The notes: a model not told the origin generated them from the sequence alone. A DNA stretch of 64,000 nucleotides from Streptococcus shenyangsis (GCF_006385785.1 NZ_VFSH01000007.1:1-64000), one strand, 5' to 3'; shown: positions 27,149-37,682, numbered from the stretch's first letter. Program-made: numbers and translations.

Positions 27149-29665
27149 TTATTGTCTTTTTCCGTGACAGTTTTTAAACTTCTTACCAGAACCACATGGG
27201 CAAAGTTCATTCCGTCCAATCTGGCTCAAATCCAAATCTTCTGGCATATTTGCTTGGTGGGCAGCGATATTACGAGTCGCTGTTGTACTGATGATATGGT
27301 GTTCTGCTTGTGGTCTTTCTTGTTCATGAATTTGGGCTTTCATCATCAAGCGTGTCACATCAAACTCAATCGAACCAATCATGTCATTAAACATACGGAA
27401 ACCTTCTGCCTGATACTCAACAACAGGGTTGTTCTGAGCATAGCCACGAAGTCCAACCGCGTTACGCAATTGATCAAGGGCATCGATATGATCTGTCCAC
27501 TTGTTATCCACCACTCGTAGAATCAAGACTTTTTGGAATTCTTTAACTGCTTCTTCATCGCGTAGTTTTGAAACCTGACTATCGTAAACTTGCAAGGCAC
27601 GTTGGAAGAGTTCTTCCTTAATAGCCTTATCAGACAAGCCTGACAAGTCTTCAACAGAAATAGAATCTTCAGGAAGCAAGTTGTACTTAGCAAAGTTCAA
27701 AATTGCCTCTAGTTTTTCATCTTGTTTGGCACGCGCATGACCATCGACGACACGACCAATCGTGCGTTTGATCATAGAGTGAATTTCAGGTGCCAAGTCA
27801 CGATCTGCAGTGATAACGTCGTAACGTTGAGCATAGATAATCTCACGTTGTTCACGCATGACATCATCGTATTGAAGGACTTGTTTACGGGTATCGTAGT
27901 TATTTCCTTCGACACGTTTTTGTGCTGCTTCAACCTGACGCGTCAACATGCGAGACTCAATGGCCTCTTCAGACATGTTGAGACGTTCAAAAATTCCCTT
28001 CAAGCGTTCAGAACCAAAACGTTTCATCAAGTCATCTTCAAGAGATAGGTAGAATTGTGACTCACCTGGATCTCCTTGACGACCTGAACGTCCACGAAGC
28101 TGGTTATCGATACGACGGCTTTCATGACGCTCTGTACCAATAACGCAAAGTCCTCCAAGTTCACGAACTCCTTCACCAAGCTTGATGTCGGTACCACGAC
28201 CGGCCATGTTAGTCGCAATAGTAACAGCACCACGTTGACCAGCATTCATAATGATTTGGGCTTCTTTATAGTGGTTCTTGGCATTCAAGACTTCGTGAGG
28301 AACACCAGCCTCGACCAATTTCTTAGAAATGTAATCACTAGTTTCAACCGCTACTGTACCAACCAAGACAGGCTGACCTTTTTGGTAACGAGCCTTAACG
28401 TCTTCAACAACCGCTTTAAACTTAGCTTCAATGCTAGCAAAAAGTAGGTCTGGATGGTCAATACGTTGAACAGGACGGTTTGTTGGGATTGGAATAACAC
28501 GAATGTTGTAAATTTCTCGGAATTCTTCTTCCTCAGTCTTACCTGTACCCGTCATACCAGACAATTTCTTGTACATACGGAAAAGGTTTTGGTAAGTGAT
28601 TGAGGCAGATGTCTTGGTTTCATCCTGAATTGGCACACCTTCTTTAGCTTCAATGGCTTGGTGCAATCCATCAGAATAACGACGACCTTCCATGGTACGA
28701 CCTGTAAATTGGTCGACGATCAAAATTTCTTGCTCTTCGCTCACCACATAGTCAATATCGAGAAGCATGATGTAGTTGGCACGAAGGGCGTTATCGATAA
28801 AGTGAGTCAGAGCTACGTTTTCGATATCATAGAGATTTTCAAGTTTGAAGTAGCTTTCAGCCTTGTCAATCCCTGAATCAGACAAACCAATAGTCTTAGA
28901 CTGCACATCGATGATGTAGTCGTCTTTGTCCAAAGATTTTACATAGTGGTCTGCCATGTGGTAAAGCTGACTGGTTTCAACTGCGTTAGCACCTGATACG
29001 ATCAAAGGTGTACGGGCCTCGTCAATCAAGATTGAGTCAACCTCATCGACCAAGGCATAGTTAAGCGGACGTTGTACCATGTTTTCAGCGCGAACGACCA
29101 TGTTATCACGAAGGTAGTCAAATCCGATTTCTGAGTTAGTTGAGTAGGTAATGTCACACTCATAGGCTTCTTTTTTCTCCATTGGAGATTTAGCAGCCAA
29201 GTTAATCCCTACTGACAAACCAAGCCATGAGTACAATTCACCCATCTCAGTCGCGTCACGTTCTGACAGGTATTCATTGACCGTAACTACGTGAACCCCT
29301 TTACCTGAAAGGGCGTTGAGGTATACGGGCATGGTCGCAGTCAAGGTTTTCCCTTCCCCTGTACGCATCTCTGGCACGTCACCATGGTGAAGAACGATTC
29401 CCCCCATGACCTGAACCTTATAAGGGAATAGACCTAGGACACGTTTGGCACCCTCACGGACAACCGCAAATGCTTCATAAAGCAATGAATCCAGTGATTC
29501 TCCATTTTGATAACGTTCTTTAAATTCAACTGTTTTTGCTTTTAGTTGGTCATCAGTCAAAGCAGCCATTTGGTCTTCGTATTTGAAAACCTTGTCAGCC
29601 ATCTTTTCCAGACGACGGATTTCTCCTTTATCATTTTCGATAATTGTTTTTAAAATATTAGCCAT
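27149..29665 (-). CDS. secA: Preprotein translocase ATPase SecA
   Basis: The 838-aa motor of the Sec pathway. Walker A is [11 protein letters not shown] (about 101-111), followed by the DEAD-type motif [15 protein letters not shown] (about 208-222). The NBD2 region has [13 protein letters not shown] (about 486-498) and [13 protein letters not shown]. The C terminus carries the zinc-binding tail [20 protein letters not shown], used for SecB/lipid/ribosome contact. This is the housekeeping SecA; no SecA2 features are seen. Confidence 0.98.
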   Translation of the reverse strand: MANILKTIIENDKGEIRRLEKMADKVFKYEDQMAALTDDQLKAKTVEFKERYQNGESLDSLLYEAFAVVREGAKRVLGLFPYKVQVMGGIVLHHGDVPEMRTGEGKTLTATMPVYLNALSGKGVHVVTVNEYLSERDATEMGELYSWLGLSVGINLAAKSPMEKKEAYECDITYSTNSEIGFDYLRDNMVVRAENMVQRPLNYALVDEVDSILIDEARTPLIVSGANAVETSQLYHMADHYVKSLDKDDYIIDVQSKTIGLSDSGIDKAESYFKLENLYDIENVALTHFIDNALRANYIMLLDIDYVVSEEQEILIVDQFTGRTMEGRRYSDGLHQAIEAKEGVPIQDETKTSASITYQNLFRMYKKLSGMTGTGKTEEEEFREIYNIRVIPIPTNRPVQRIDHPDLLFASIEAKFKAVVEDVKARYQKGQPVLVGTVAVETSDYISKKLVEAGVPHEVLNAKNHYKEAQIIMNAGQRGAVTIATNMAGRGTDIKLGEGVRELGGLCVIGTERHESRRIDNQLRGRSGRQGDPGESQFYLSLEDDLMKRFGSERLKGIFERLNMSEEAIESRMLTRQVEAAQKRVEGNNYDTRKQVLQYDDVMREQREIIYAQRYDVITADRDLAPEIHSMIKRTIGRVVDGHARAKQDEKLEAILNFAKYNLLPEDSISVEDLSGLSDKAIKEELFQRALQVYDSQVSKLRDEEAVKEFQKVLILRVVDNKWTDHIDALDQLRNAVGLRGYAQNNPVVEYQAEGFRMFNDMIGSIEFDVTRLMMKAQIHEQERPQAEHHIISTTATRNIAAHQANMPEDLDLSQIGRNELCPCGSGKKFKNCHGKRQ

Positions 29666-29760
29666 GTTTTTCCTTACTTTAAATTCCGAATATTTTAGAA
29701 TGTTCTTTTAATTTTAGCACAATTACTGATTATTTTCAAGGAAGAATCCCCATTTTGAAA

Positions 29761-29797
29761 AGGAAAAAGAGGCTAGTTTCCAAGCTAACCTCTCTGA
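29761..29797 (-). terminator. Terminator after the 95-aa membrane protein gene
   Basis: On the leftward strand GAGGTTAGC pairs with GCTAGCCTC-type bases and TTTTT follows. Confidence 0.7.
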
Positions 29798-29810
29798 CTT
29801 TTATGATACT

Positions 29811-30098
29811 TTAATTGCCAAAAATCGGCAAAAGAGCAAATAGGATAAATAGATTAATCCAAAGAGAAAGACAGCAGATGAGTCCAAAAACAAAAAGACT
29901 GACTTTCTTGGACAGCAAAGCCATCAAAATCGACAGAATTCCAAAAACTAGTAAAACTTTCTGCATGATTAAGAGATTGATAGATATTCCCAGAACTGGT
30001 TTATCCCAAGGAACAAAGAAGAAAGCCAGCCAGATCAGCAGAACTAAACCAATATAGACCTTGGAATAGCGTGTAATAAATGATTTTAGATGTTCCAT
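29811..30098 (-). CDS. Small membrane protein of unknown function (95 aa)
   Basis: Three hydrophobic segments are visible (VYIGLVLLIWLAFFFVPW, LLIMQKVLLVFGILSILMAL, and LFVFGLICCLSLWINLFILF). GGAGG lies 6 bases before the ATG. I do not recognise a family. It is separated from two further small membrane-protein genes by a BOX element; all lie between secA and der. It shares general design but no clear sequence with those two. Confidence 0.6.
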   Translation of the reverse strand: MEHLKSFITRYSKVYIGLVLLIWLAFFFVPWDKPVLGISINLLIMQKVLLVFGILSILMALLSKKVSLFVFGLICCLSLWINLFILFALLPIFGN

Positions 30099-30129
30099 AA
30101 GCCACCTCCTACAAATAGAAAGTAATATA

Positions 30130-30280
30130 ATACTAAATTAAAATCAAAGAGCAAACTAGGAAACTAGCCGTAGGTTGCTCAAAACACAGTTTTGAGGTTG
30201 CAGATAGAACTGACGAAGTCAGTTACATATATAATCCAAGACGACGTTGACGTGGTTTAAAGAGATTTTCGAAGAGTATA
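30130..30280 (-). repeat. BOX-type intergenic repeat
   Basis: It contains the boxC end GAGCAAACTAGGAAACTAGCC and the boxA end GATTTTCGAAGAGTAT with the same middle block (CTGACGAAGTCAGTTACATA) as the 10512 element. It ends two bases before the stop of the next gene. Confidence 0.85.
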
Positions 30281-30282
30281 AA

Positions 30283-30630
30283 TCAATGCCTTCCACCGTT
30301 AGACTTCCCTAGTTCCCGTCTCAAGCGAAACATGTTTTTGAAACAGATATAGTCTAACCAGTCACTACCTAGAGATAAGACTATCAAAAGCAACCAAACA
30401 CCCCAAGCACTAGCATCTGATTCATGATTTAGAACAAAAGGGAAAAATAAGAATGAAAAAATTGTCATATCCAAGCTAAACAGAGCTAAAAGGGAAATAT
30501 AAATCCAGTAAAAATAGTAGAAGATGGGGAAAATTTTACTGTTTCTGTCAGCATTGTCTATCCAATAGAAAAAATATAAACAAGGAAATAAGAGTATCAA
30601 ATTAAACCAATTAAACGACAGTTTCATCAT
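30283..30630 (-). CDS. Small membrane protein, paralogue B (115 aa)
   Basis: Three to four hydrophobic segments with a conserved frame: YFFYWIDNADRNSKIFPIFY, a Tyr-rich loop (YYFYWIYISLLALFSLD), and a C-terminal basic tail (RLRRELGKSNGGRH). The start ATG at 30630 is 5 bases after GGAGG; an in-frame GTG at 30636 touches the ribosome site and is less likely. It is a tandem paralogue of the gene at 30683-31030. Function unknown. Confidence 0.6.
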   Translation of the reverse strand: MMKLSFNWFNLILLFPCLYFFYWIDNADRNSKIFPIFYYFYWIYISLLALFSLDMTIFSFLFFPFVLNHESDASAWGVWLLLIVLSLGSDWLDYICFKNMFRLRRELGKSNGGRH

Positions 30631-30682
30631 CGACACCTCCTCTTTAAAATTGTTTTCTTTAGTTTCGTTCTATTAAATGTTA

Positions 30683-31030
30683 TTACCAATATAAATCAAT
30701 TCTCCCCGCTTTAGACTTCCCGAGTTCTCGCCTCAAGCGAAGCATTTTTTTGAAACAGAAATAAGTTAACCTATTCAGACCAATAGCTAGCAGAATAAAA
30801 AGAAACCAAATGCCCCATAACTTGATATCTGTCAAATTTCTCATGACGATATTGAAAAACAGAACTGAAATAACTGTCCAAGCAAGGCTAAAAAGAGCAT
30901 AGAGGGGGATGTAAAACCAGTAAAAATAGTAAAAAATTGGGAAAAATTTACTATCTCTATCGGCCTTTTCAATCCAGCTGAAAAAGTAAAACCAGGGAAA
31001 TAAGATTATCAATTTAAACAAATGTTTCAT
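30683..31030 (-). CDS. Small membrane protein, paralogue A (115 aa)
   Basis: Closely similar to paralogue B: YFFSWIEKADRDSKFFPIFY, YYFYWFYIPLYALFSLAW, and the tail RLRRELGKSKAGRIDLYW. The ATG at 31028-31030 follows GGGGG by 6 bases; GTG at 31033 is an alternative. It follows der after a terminator. The pair probably arose by local duplication. No domain I can name is present; the common tail suggests a conserved cytosolic contact. Confidence 0.6.
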   Translation of the reverse strand: MKHLFKLIILFPWFYFFSWIEKADRDSKFFPIFYYFYWFYIPLYALFSLAWTVISVLFFNIVMRNLTDIKLWGIWFLFILLAIGLNRLTYFCFKKMLRLRRELGKSKAGRIDLYW

Positions 31031-31084
31031 CACCGGCCCCCTCTCTATTTGATAGCGTTTTCTTCAACTTCATTCTATCAAAAA

Positions 31085-31112
31085 AATCTGGAAATGTCAT
31101 TCCAGATTCTAC
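31085..31112 (-). terminator. Terminator after der
   Basis: AATCTGGA (31085-31092) pairs with TCCAGATT (31101-31108); on the leftward strand TTTTTT follows. Confidence 0.85.
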
Positions 31113-31116
31113 TTTT

Positions 31117-32427
31117 TTATTTACGTTTTCTTGCGATGAGATGAATCGGTGTTCCTTCAAAGACAAAGGCCTTGCGAATTTGATTTTCCAAGAAACGTAG
31201 GTAAGAAAAGTGCATAAGTTCTTCTTCATTGACAAAGATGACAAAGGTTGGTGGTTTTGTTGCCACTTGGGTCGCATAGAAAATCTTAAGACGTTTTCCT
31301 TTGTCTGTCGGTGTTGGATTGATGGCAATGGCATCCATAATAACATCGTTCAAGACAGCTGATGGAATACGTGTATTTTGACTTTCACTGATTTGCTTAA
31401 TCATCTCAGGAAGTTTGTGGAGACGTTGCTTGGTCAAAGCTGATACAAAGATAATCGGTGCGTAAGGCAGGTATTGGAACTGCTCACGAATATCTTCTTC
31501 CCAGTTTTTCATAGTGTGGTTGTCTTTTTCAAGCGTATCCCACTTGTTGACTACGATAATCATCCCTTTACCAGCTTCATGGGCAAATCCTGCGATACGC
31601 TTGTCGTATTCACGAATACCCTCTTCCGCATTGATGACCATTAAGACCACATCTGAACGGTCAATAGCACGCATGGCACGCATGACAGAGTATTTCTCGG
31701 TATTTTCATAAACCTTACCAGACTTACGCATACCAGCCGTATCAATCATGGTAAACTCTTGACCATCTGTATCTGTAAAGTGGGTATCAATGGCGTCACG
31801 CGTTGTTCCAGCAACAGGACTAGCAATGACACGGTCTTCCCCCAAGATAGCGTTAATCAAGCTTGATTTTCCGACGTTGGGACGACCAATCAAGCTAAAC
31901 TTAATCACATCTGGATTTTCTTCTTCATATTCATTTGGAAGATTTTCTACGATGGCATCTAGCACATCTCCTGTACCGATACCATGAACAGATGAGATAG
32001 GCAGTGGTTCGCCCAAACCGAGGGCATAAAAATCATAGATATCATTTCGCATCTCAGGGTTGTCCACCTTGTTAACCGCGAGGATAACTGGTTTGTGGGT
32101 CTTATAAAGCTTACGAGCTACGTATTCGTCTGCATCGGTAATTCCTTCCTTACCGGACACGACAAAGACGATAACATCGGCTTCTTCCATGGCAATTTCT
32201 GCCTGGTGCTTGATTTGTTCCATGAAAGGAGCATCGACATCATCGATTCCTCCTGTATCAATCATGCTAAAAGAGCGATTGAGCCACTCACCCGTCGCAT
32301 AGATACGGTCACGTGTCACTCCTTCGACATCTTCTACAATGGAGATTCGCTCACCAGCGATCCGATTAAATAGGGTTGATTTCCCAACATTGGGACGTCC
32401 TACAATGGCAATAGTTGGTAGGGCCAT
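31117..32427 (-). CDS. der: Ribosome-assembly GTPase Der (EngA)
   Basis: A 436-aa protein with two GTPase domains in tandem: G1 loops [11 protein letters not shown] (residues 9-19) and [11 protein letters not shown] (about 183-193), G3 DTGGID and DTAGMR, G4 NKVD and NKWD. A C-terminal KH-like domain follows, with the basic tail HLIARKRK. It acts in 50S subunit maturation. It lies 13 bp after the nitroreductase gene, at the end of the dna operon. Confidence 0.98.
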
Positions 32428-32440
32428 AATTTCTCACTTT

Positions 32441-33154
32441 CTACAATAACTTCTTCTGTTCAAGATTTTTTCTAGTTGAGCTTGGTTCAGCTTGACCAAA
32501 CTGTTCTGCTAGGCGCTGACTCCAGCTTGTGGTCGCACGCGCCCCAGCATAGTCAGCCTGTACACGGTCATAAGCCTCAATCACATCAACTGTTTGTTCC
32601 TGATATTCTTCCTCAAACACCACTTGATTCAATGGCAAGCGAGGTTTGACTTCATGTTCTTCATTTGGTATTCCTAGTGCCATCCCAAAGACAGGATAGG
32701 TGTAGTCAGGCAGGTTAAAGAGCTCTGCTACTTCTTCTGACTTGTAACGCACCAAGCCAATAATGACACCACCATAGCCCAAGCTTTCAGCTGCCAGCAA
32801 GGCATTTTGACCAGCAAGAGCTGCATCGACCGAACTAATCAAGAGACCTTCTACACCTTGAGGTTGGAATGAATCAGTATGAAGCTGGGCTCCCTTTTCT
32901 GCTCGGTTCAAATCTCCGACAAAGAGAAGGAAAACAGCTGACTGGCGAATGGCTTCTTGAGGCACCAATTCATACAAGGCATCTTTCTTTTCTTGACTTC
33001 GTACCACAATCACAGAGTAGGATTGGAAATTCTTCCAAGACGAGGCAATTTGGGCTGCTGTCAGGATTTCAGTCAAGTCTTCCTGAGAAATGCCTTGATC
33101 CTTAAATCTTCGAACAGATTTATGAGCTTTCATCAGTTTAATCGTTTCTGTCAT
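32441..33154 (-). CDS. NADPH-dependent nitroreductase / flavin reductase
   Basis: A 237-aa FMN oxidoreductase of the NfsA/FRP type. The start MKAHKSVRRFKDQGIS matches the family FMN-phosphate region (SVRRF), and IASSWKNFQSYSVIVV and YGGVIIGLVRYKSEEVAELF agree. The C-terminal YAGARATTSWSQRLAEQF tail is typical of this group. The ATG overlaps the dnaI stop (ATGA). The physiological substrate is unknown; quinones and nitro compounds are likely. Confidence 0.85.
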   Translation of the reverse strand: MTETIKLMKAHKSVRRFKDQGISQEDLTEILTAAQIASSWKNFQSYSVIVVRSQEKKDALYELVPQEAIRQSAVFLLFVGDLNRAEKGAQLHTDSFQPQGVEGLLISSVDAALAGQNALLAAESLGYGGVIIGLVRYKSEEVAELFNLPDYTYPVFGMALGIPNEEHEVKPRLPLNQVVFEEEYQEQTVDVIEAYDRVQADYAGARATTSWSQRLAEQFGQAEPSSTRKNLEQKKLL

Positions 33155-34047
33155 CGACGGTTAACTCCTTCTAAACGAGTCTCCTCAACCAAATAACGGA
33201 TGCGTTCCATGACGCGTCTGGCTTCCCAGGTTTCGTCATTTCCATGCTTCCCTTTAGCGAAATGCAGCTCCAAATCTTCAAAGTTGAAGTTGGAGGTGAA
33301 AAAGGTCGGTAAATTTTCCTGCATCCGATATTGGAGAATAACCTGCAGGATTTCGTCACGCACCCAAGCTGTTGATTGCTCGGCACCAATATCATCTAAA
33401 ATCAGGACTTCAGACAGTTTAATCTCATCCACCAAGGTCTTGACATTACCATCACCGATAGCATTTTTGACATCCATGACAAAGCTAGGATAGTGGAGGA
33501 GAGTTGATGAAACACCACGTTTTTCTGATAAATCATGGGCTAAGGCAGCCACCATGAAACTTTTACCCACACCAAAGTCTCCATATAGGTAAAGACCTTT
33601 TCGAATAGCTGGATATTGCTCCACGAAGGCTAATAGCTTTTCAAAAACTGGCAAGCGTCCTAAATCATCCAAATCAACTTGAGCCAAACTAGCTTTCTTG
33701 AGACTGGCTGGTAGATTGATTAACTTGAGACGATTCTTAATAGCCGCTTCTTTTTCCGCTGCGATTAGTTCAGGAGTTTCTTCATAAGAAACGTCCGCAT
33801 AGCCATGATTCATAACCAAAATAGGCTTGTAGCCTTTGGCAATATAATCCGTATCACCACGAAGAAACTTGTCGCGCTCGGTGATGTACTGATTAAACTT
33901 GGAGATACTGCGATTTAATTCCTCTGGAGTCAAGGATTCTTGCTGGATAAAGGCCGCAACATCAGGGTCCTTCATGATTTTCTGGACCAAGTCTTGATAA
34001 TGAAAACGGCTAGGTTGACGTTTGAGTACGTCTCCGACACTTTCCAT
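33151..34047 (-). CDS. dnaI: Primosomal protein DnaI (helicase loader)
   Basis: A 298-aa AAA+ protein that loads the replicative helicase. The N-terminal helical region (about 1-105) contacts the helicase. Walker A is YGDFGVGKSFMVAALAH (about 163-179) and Walker B is VLILDDIGAEQSTAWVRDEI (about 225-244). It sits between dnaB and the nitroreductase gene with 0 and -4 bp spacing. Confidence 0.96.
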   Translation of the reverse strand: MESVGDVLKRQPSRFHYQDLVQKIMKDPDVAAFIQQESLTPEELNRSISKFNQYITERDKFLRGDTDYIAKGYKPILVMNHGYADVSYEETPELIAAEKEAAIKNRLKLINLPASLKKASLAQVDLDDLGRLPVFEKLLAFVEQYPAIRKGLYLYGDFGVGKSFMVAALAHDLSEKRGVSSTLLHYPSFVMDVKNAIGDGNVKTLVDEIKLSEVLILDDIGAEQSTAWVRDEILQVILQYRMQENLPTFFTSNFNFEDLELHFAKGKHGNDETWEARRVMERIRYLVEETRLEGVNRR

Positions 34048-35217
34048 CTAATCTCCTCCTTTTTCTAATCGAGCTAATAGTTCTTGTTTCTTACGTTCTA
34101 GTTCCAGACGAGTTTCCTCGCTGGTTTCATTCTTATAATCTGGATTACTCCACTTGGGTACATTGGACTTGGTAGAACTGGGTTTACTGCTTTTTTGAGC
34201 CTGACTTTTCTGCCCTCGCTCACGGATCCGAAGAACTGCCTCTTCTGCCGAATGAATTTTTTGATAGGCATAGTCATTGGCCACCTTCATGGCATATTTC
34301 TCATTGATGTTTGCAGAATCCACCTTATTAAAGGTTAATAAGAGAATAATATTGATGACTTCGTCCAGCAAGCCCAAGCCAGCCATCTGTTGCAAGAGGT
34401 CTCTTTCTGTTTGGGTAATGGTTCCCTTGCGTGTTTGCTTGATTTCTGCCAAGAACTGCAGGGCAGTTTTACTTTTGGCTTCTTTGATAATGGTTGCTTC
34501 CTTAGGACTAAAGTCAGAGGAAACAGGTTTTTGAGCAATTTTTTCACGCATGCGTTTGGTTGAAATAACCTGGGAAACAGCTGTTGACTTGGCCAATTGA
34601 TAAGTTTCAAACCAAGTCCATTTCTTCTCCTCAGCAATAGCAAAGAGGTTTAAGACATCGGACTGCTCATCCGCAAAACGAAGCCCATCTCGAGACATAA
34701 GCTGACGAAAATGGTCCAAGTCAAAATCGTTGGCCACTTTCTTCTTGAGACCAAGGTCTTCTTGACTTCCCAGTTCTGCCAAGTCTGGAAAGACTTGATT
34801 GAGTGAGACAGGTATTTCTTCTCCCTCAGCACTCTCAACTTTCAAATCCTCCACAGCTGCATCACCAATCTTCTTCTCCAAAAGTCTGCGATAAACAGGA
34901 TGCTCCAAGAAGTCCTGACTAGATAGAGGAGCATGGATAACTATCTGATAGGTATCACCCTTTTGATAGAGGGTCAAGAGATTAAAAGCAGATAGAATTT
35001 TCAGGGATTTTATCAGTCTATCCATCCCAAAGTTGAGATGGTTGAGAATACTTGAAAAAAGATATTCCTTTCTGCCATTATCCCAAAAACTAATGGTATA
35101 AAGATAAAGGCTCAGTGCCTCCTGACCGATAATCGGGAGGTAGCACTGTACCAGAGATGAGGTATCTTGCGACACCCGATTATTCTTTAGATAAGAAAAA
35201 CGGTCAATTGGCTTCAT
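34048..35217 (-). CDS. dnaB: Replication initiation / membrane attachment protein DnaB
   Basis: The Gram-positive DnaB (not the E. coli helicase), 389 aa, acting with DnaD and DnaI in primosome assembly. The N-terminal winged-helix region (about 1-110; LVQCYLPIIGQEALSLYLYT) and the DnaB_2/DnaD-like C-terminal domain (about 190-330; LLQQMAGLGLLDEVINIILL, YAYQKIHSAEEAVLRIRERG) are visible. A charged tail ends the protein. It starts directly at the nrdR stop and ends directly at the dnaI start. Confidence 0.93.
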   Translation of the reverse strand: MKPIDRFSYLKNNRVSQDTSSLVQCYLPIIGQEALSLYLYTISFWDNGRKEYLFSSILNHLNFGMDRLIKSLKILSAFNLLTLYQKGDTYQIVIHAPLSSQDFLEHPVYRRLLEKKIGDAAVEDLKVESAEGEEIPVSLNQVFPDLAELGSQEDLGLKKKVANDFDLDHFRQLMSRDGLRFADEQSDVLNLFAIAEEKKWTWFETYQLAKSTAVSQVISTKRMREKIAQKPVSSDFSPKEATIIKEAKSKTALQFLAEIKQTRKGTITQTERDLLQQMAGLGLLDEVINIILLLTFNKVDSANINEKYAMKVANDYAYQKIHSAEEAVLRIRERGQKSQAQKSSKPSSTKSNVPKWSNPDYKNETSEETRLELERKKQELLARLEKGGD

Positions 35218-35691
35218 TTATCTTTCCTTTTTCTTTTTAGAGGACTGGGTGATTTGTTTGAGCAGACTCTCTAACTCACTTACATCCTTAAAACTACGAT
35301 AGACACTGGCAAAACGTACATAAGTAATCTCATCCAACTCAGCCAACTCCTCCATGACGAGTGAACCAATGTCCTCACTTTGAATTTCATTTTCATTTCG
35401 ACCACGGAGTTTCTGTTCGATACGATTGACTACCATGTTGATTTCATCACTTGACACAGGACGTTTCTGGGCTGAGCGGATAATTCCATTAAAGATTTTA
35501 TCTCTGGAGAATTGTTCCCGTGTGCCATCTTTTTTAACAACCACTAAGGTTCTTTCTTCTACTCGTTCGTAGGTTGTAAAACGGTGCTGGCATTCATCGC
35601 ACTCACGTCTTCTACGAATAGTGTTCCCTTCTTCTGCTTGGCGACTATCGATAACACTTGACTTGGTAGCCCCACATTTTGGACAACGCAT
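35218..35691 (-). CDS. nrdR: Transcriptional repressor NrdR
   Basis: The 157-aa repressor of ribonucleotide reductase genes. It has an N-terminal zinc ribbon ([17 protein letters not shown] ... [12 protein letters not shown]) and an ATP-cone domain (about 49-139; [20 protein letters not shown]) that senses ATP/dATP. The start at 35689-35691 is chosen for the family N terminus; the frame extends 20 codons upstream. It heads the nrdR-dnaB-dnaI-nitroreductase-der operon. Confidence 0.96.
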   Translation of the reverse strand: MRCPKCGATKSSVIDSRQAEEGNTIRRRRECDECQHRFTTYERVEERTLVVVKKDGTREQFSRDKIFNGIIRSAQKRPVSSDEINMVVNRIEQKLRGRNENEIQSEDIGSLVMEELAELDEITYVRFASVYRSFKDVSELESLLKQITQSSKKKKER

Positions 35692-35764
35692 CCTTTCCCT
35701 CCTTATCGTTTTCTTTTCATTATACCATTTTTTAAGCGATTCCCAAAACAATTCTTCTTTTTGC

Positions 35765-35793
35765 TTGACAAGTTTTTTGTTTTGTTGTATTAT
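35765..35793 (+). promoter_or_regulatory. Promoter of the GntR-ABC operon
   Basis: TTGACA (35765-35770), 17 bases, TATTAT (35788-35793). It is a near-consensus promoter 37 bases before the GntR start; the GntR protein may bind the region to repress it. Confidence 0.8.
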
Positions 35794-35830
35794 TTAATTA
35801 AGACAAAAGGATAGGAGAAAGGAGACCAAG

Positions 35831-36196
35831 ATGTCCTGGACATTTGACAACAAAAAACCCATCTATTTACAGATTATGGAGAAAATCAAGCTTCAGATTG
35901 TTTCCCATACACTGGAACCCAATCAACAACTTCCAACCGTACGAGAGCTAGCTAGCGAGGCAGGTGTCAATCCAAACACCATCCAAAGAGCCTTGTCAGA
36001 CCTTGAACGAGAAGGATTTGTTTACAGCAAGCGCACAACTGGACGATTTGTGACTGAGGATAAGGAGCTAATCGCCCAATCGCGTAAACAATTATCAGAA
36101 GAAGAATTGGAACACTTCGTTTCCTCCATGACCCATTTTGGCTATGAAAAAGAAGAACTACCAGGCGTAGTCGGCGATTATATTAAAGGAGTTTAA
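35831..36196 (+). CDS. GntR-family regulator, YtrA type
   Basis: A 121-aa short GntR protein: winged helix-turn-helix in residues about 8-75 (PIYLQIMEKIKLQIVSHTLE, LPTVRELASEAGVNPNTIQR, LEREGFVYSKRTTGRFV), then a short helical tail with no effector domain. YtrA-type repressors control an adjacent ABC exporter, often for cell-envelope or antimicrobial-peptide stress. It is followed after 4 bp by the ABC ATPase gene. Confidence 0.9.
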   Translation: MSWTFDNKKPIYLQIMEKIKLQIVSHTLEPNQQLPTVRELASEAGVNPNTIQRALSDLEREGFVYSKRTTGRFVTEDKELIAQSRKQLSEEELEHFVSSMTHFGYEKEELPGVVGDYIKGV

Positions 36197-36200
36197 GCCT

Positions 36201-36896
36201 ATGTCATTACTAGCATTTGAAAATGTATCCAAATCTTATGGAGCAACACCAGCCCTTGAAAATGTTTCTCTTGACATCCCAGCTGGAAAAATTGTTGGTC
36301 TCCTTGGGCCAAACGGCTCAGGGAAAACAACCCTGATTAAACTAATCAATGGCCTCTTGCAACCAGATCAAGGACGTGTCCTCATCAACGACATGGACCC
36401 AAGCCCAGCAACCAAGGCTATCGTGGCTTATTTGCCGGATACGACCTATCTCAATGAGCAAATGAAGGTCAAAGAAGCCCTAACCTACTTCAAGACCTTC
36501 TATAAAGATTTCAATCTTGAACGCGCCCATCATCTACTTGCAGACCTAGGCATTGATGAAAACAGTCGTCTCAAGAAACTATCAAAAGGAAACAAGGAAA
36601 AGGTACAACTGATTTTGGTTATGAGCCGTGATGCTCGTCTCTACGTTTTAGACGAACCCATTGGTGGGGTGGATCCAGCAGCCCGTGAGTATATTCTCAA
36701 TACCATTATCAACAACTACTCCCCAACTTCTACCGTTTTGATTTCTACCCACTTAATTTCTGATATCGAGCCAATCTTGGATGAAATTGTCTTCCTCAAA
36801 GATGGAAAAGTCATCCGTCAAGGCAATGTAGATGATATTCGCTATGAATCTGGTGAATCCATTGACCAACTCTTCCGTCAGGAATTTAAGGCCTAA
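36201..36896 (+). CDS. ABC transporter ATP-binding protein
   Basis: A 231-aa ATPase. Walker A is GLLGPNGSGKTTLIKL (about 34-49), the signature is KLSKGNKEKVQLIL (about 130-143, variant LSKGN for LSGGQ), Walker B is LYVLDEPIGGVDP (about 150-162), and the H loop is STHLISD. It pairs with the permease that starts 15 bp downstream. The variant signature is usual for the YtrB/BcrA-type branch. Substrate unknown. Confidence 0.93.
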   Translation: MSLLAFENVSKSYGATPALENVSLDIPAGKIVGLLGPNGSGKTTLIKLINGLLQPDQGRVLINDMDPSPATKAIVAYLPDTTYLNEQMKVKEALTYFKTFYKDFNLERAHHLLADLGIDENSRLKKLSKGNKEKVQLILVMSRDARLYVLDEPIGGVDPAAREYILNTIINNYSPTSTVLISTHLISDIEPILDEIVFLKDGKVIRQGNVDDIRYESGESIDQLFRQEFKA

Positions 36897-36911
36897 GCAA
36901 AGGAGATTATT

Positions 36912-37676
36912 ATGTTTTGGAATTTAGTCCGCTACGAATTTAAAAATGTTAACAAGTGGTATTTAGCCCTCTACGCTGCCGTGCTCATCCTTTCTGCCCT
37001 TATCGGGATACAAGCACAATCCTTAATCAAACTACCTGAAAAAAATCTATCTGTTCTACTTGTTTTTCTAGCTACTGTCTTTGGTGGTTTGATGATTACA
37101 CTTGCGATTTCAACTATCTTCTTGATTATTAAACGATTCAAAGGAAGTGTCTATGACCGACAAGGCTATCTGACTTTGACCTTGCCAGTTTCTGAACACC
37201 ATATCATCACTGCTAAATTAGTCGGTGCCTTTATTTGGTCTATTGTCAGCACTGCTGTACTAGCTCTAAGTGCTTTTATTGTTCTGACTCTAACGGCTCC
37301 AGATTGGTTTGCAACTTCTGACTTGATACCATTTATAAGAACACACCTTCCTCAACTCTCTCTTATGGGGGTATCCTTCCTACTAAATACCATTTCTGGA
37401 ATCCTCTGTATCTACTTGGCTATTTCCATTGGACAGCTTTTCAATGAATACCGTACCGCACTGTCAATTGTAGCCTACATTGGTATCCAAATTGTCGTTG
37501 GCTTTATTGAACTCTTCTATCGTTCTAACCCTGGCTTTTACTTCCCATCAACCTCAGGAGGAGCTGATCAGTTCCAGATGGGCATTATCATGACTATTCT
37601 GGAAGAAGTTATTCTTATAGCCATCTACTATCTAGGAACTTATCACATCTTGAGAAACAAGGTTAATTTGCAATAA
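36912..37676 (+). CDS. ABC transporter permease
   Basis: A 254-aa protein with six hydrophobic segments (WYLALYAAVLILSALIGIQA, LLVFLATVFGGLMITLAIST, and further ones to EEVILIAIYYLGTYHIL). It resembles ABC-2-type permeases partnered with YtrA-regulated ATPases. With the ATPase it should form an exporter; the cargo is not evident. A bidirectional terminator follows. Confidence 0.85.
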   Translation: MFWNLVRYEFKNVNKWYLALYAAVLILSALIGIQAQSLIKLPEKNLSVLLVFLATVFGGLMITLAISTIFLIIKRFKGSVYDRQGYLTLTLPVSEHHIITAKLVGAFIWSIVSTAVLALSAFIVLTLTAPDWFATSDLIPFIRTHLPQLSLMGVSFLLNTISGILCIYLAISIGQLFNEYRTALSIVAYIGIQIVVGFIELFYRSNPGFYFPSTSGGADQFQMGIIMTILEEVILIAIYYLGTYHILRNKVNLQ

Positions 37677-37682
37677 AAAATG

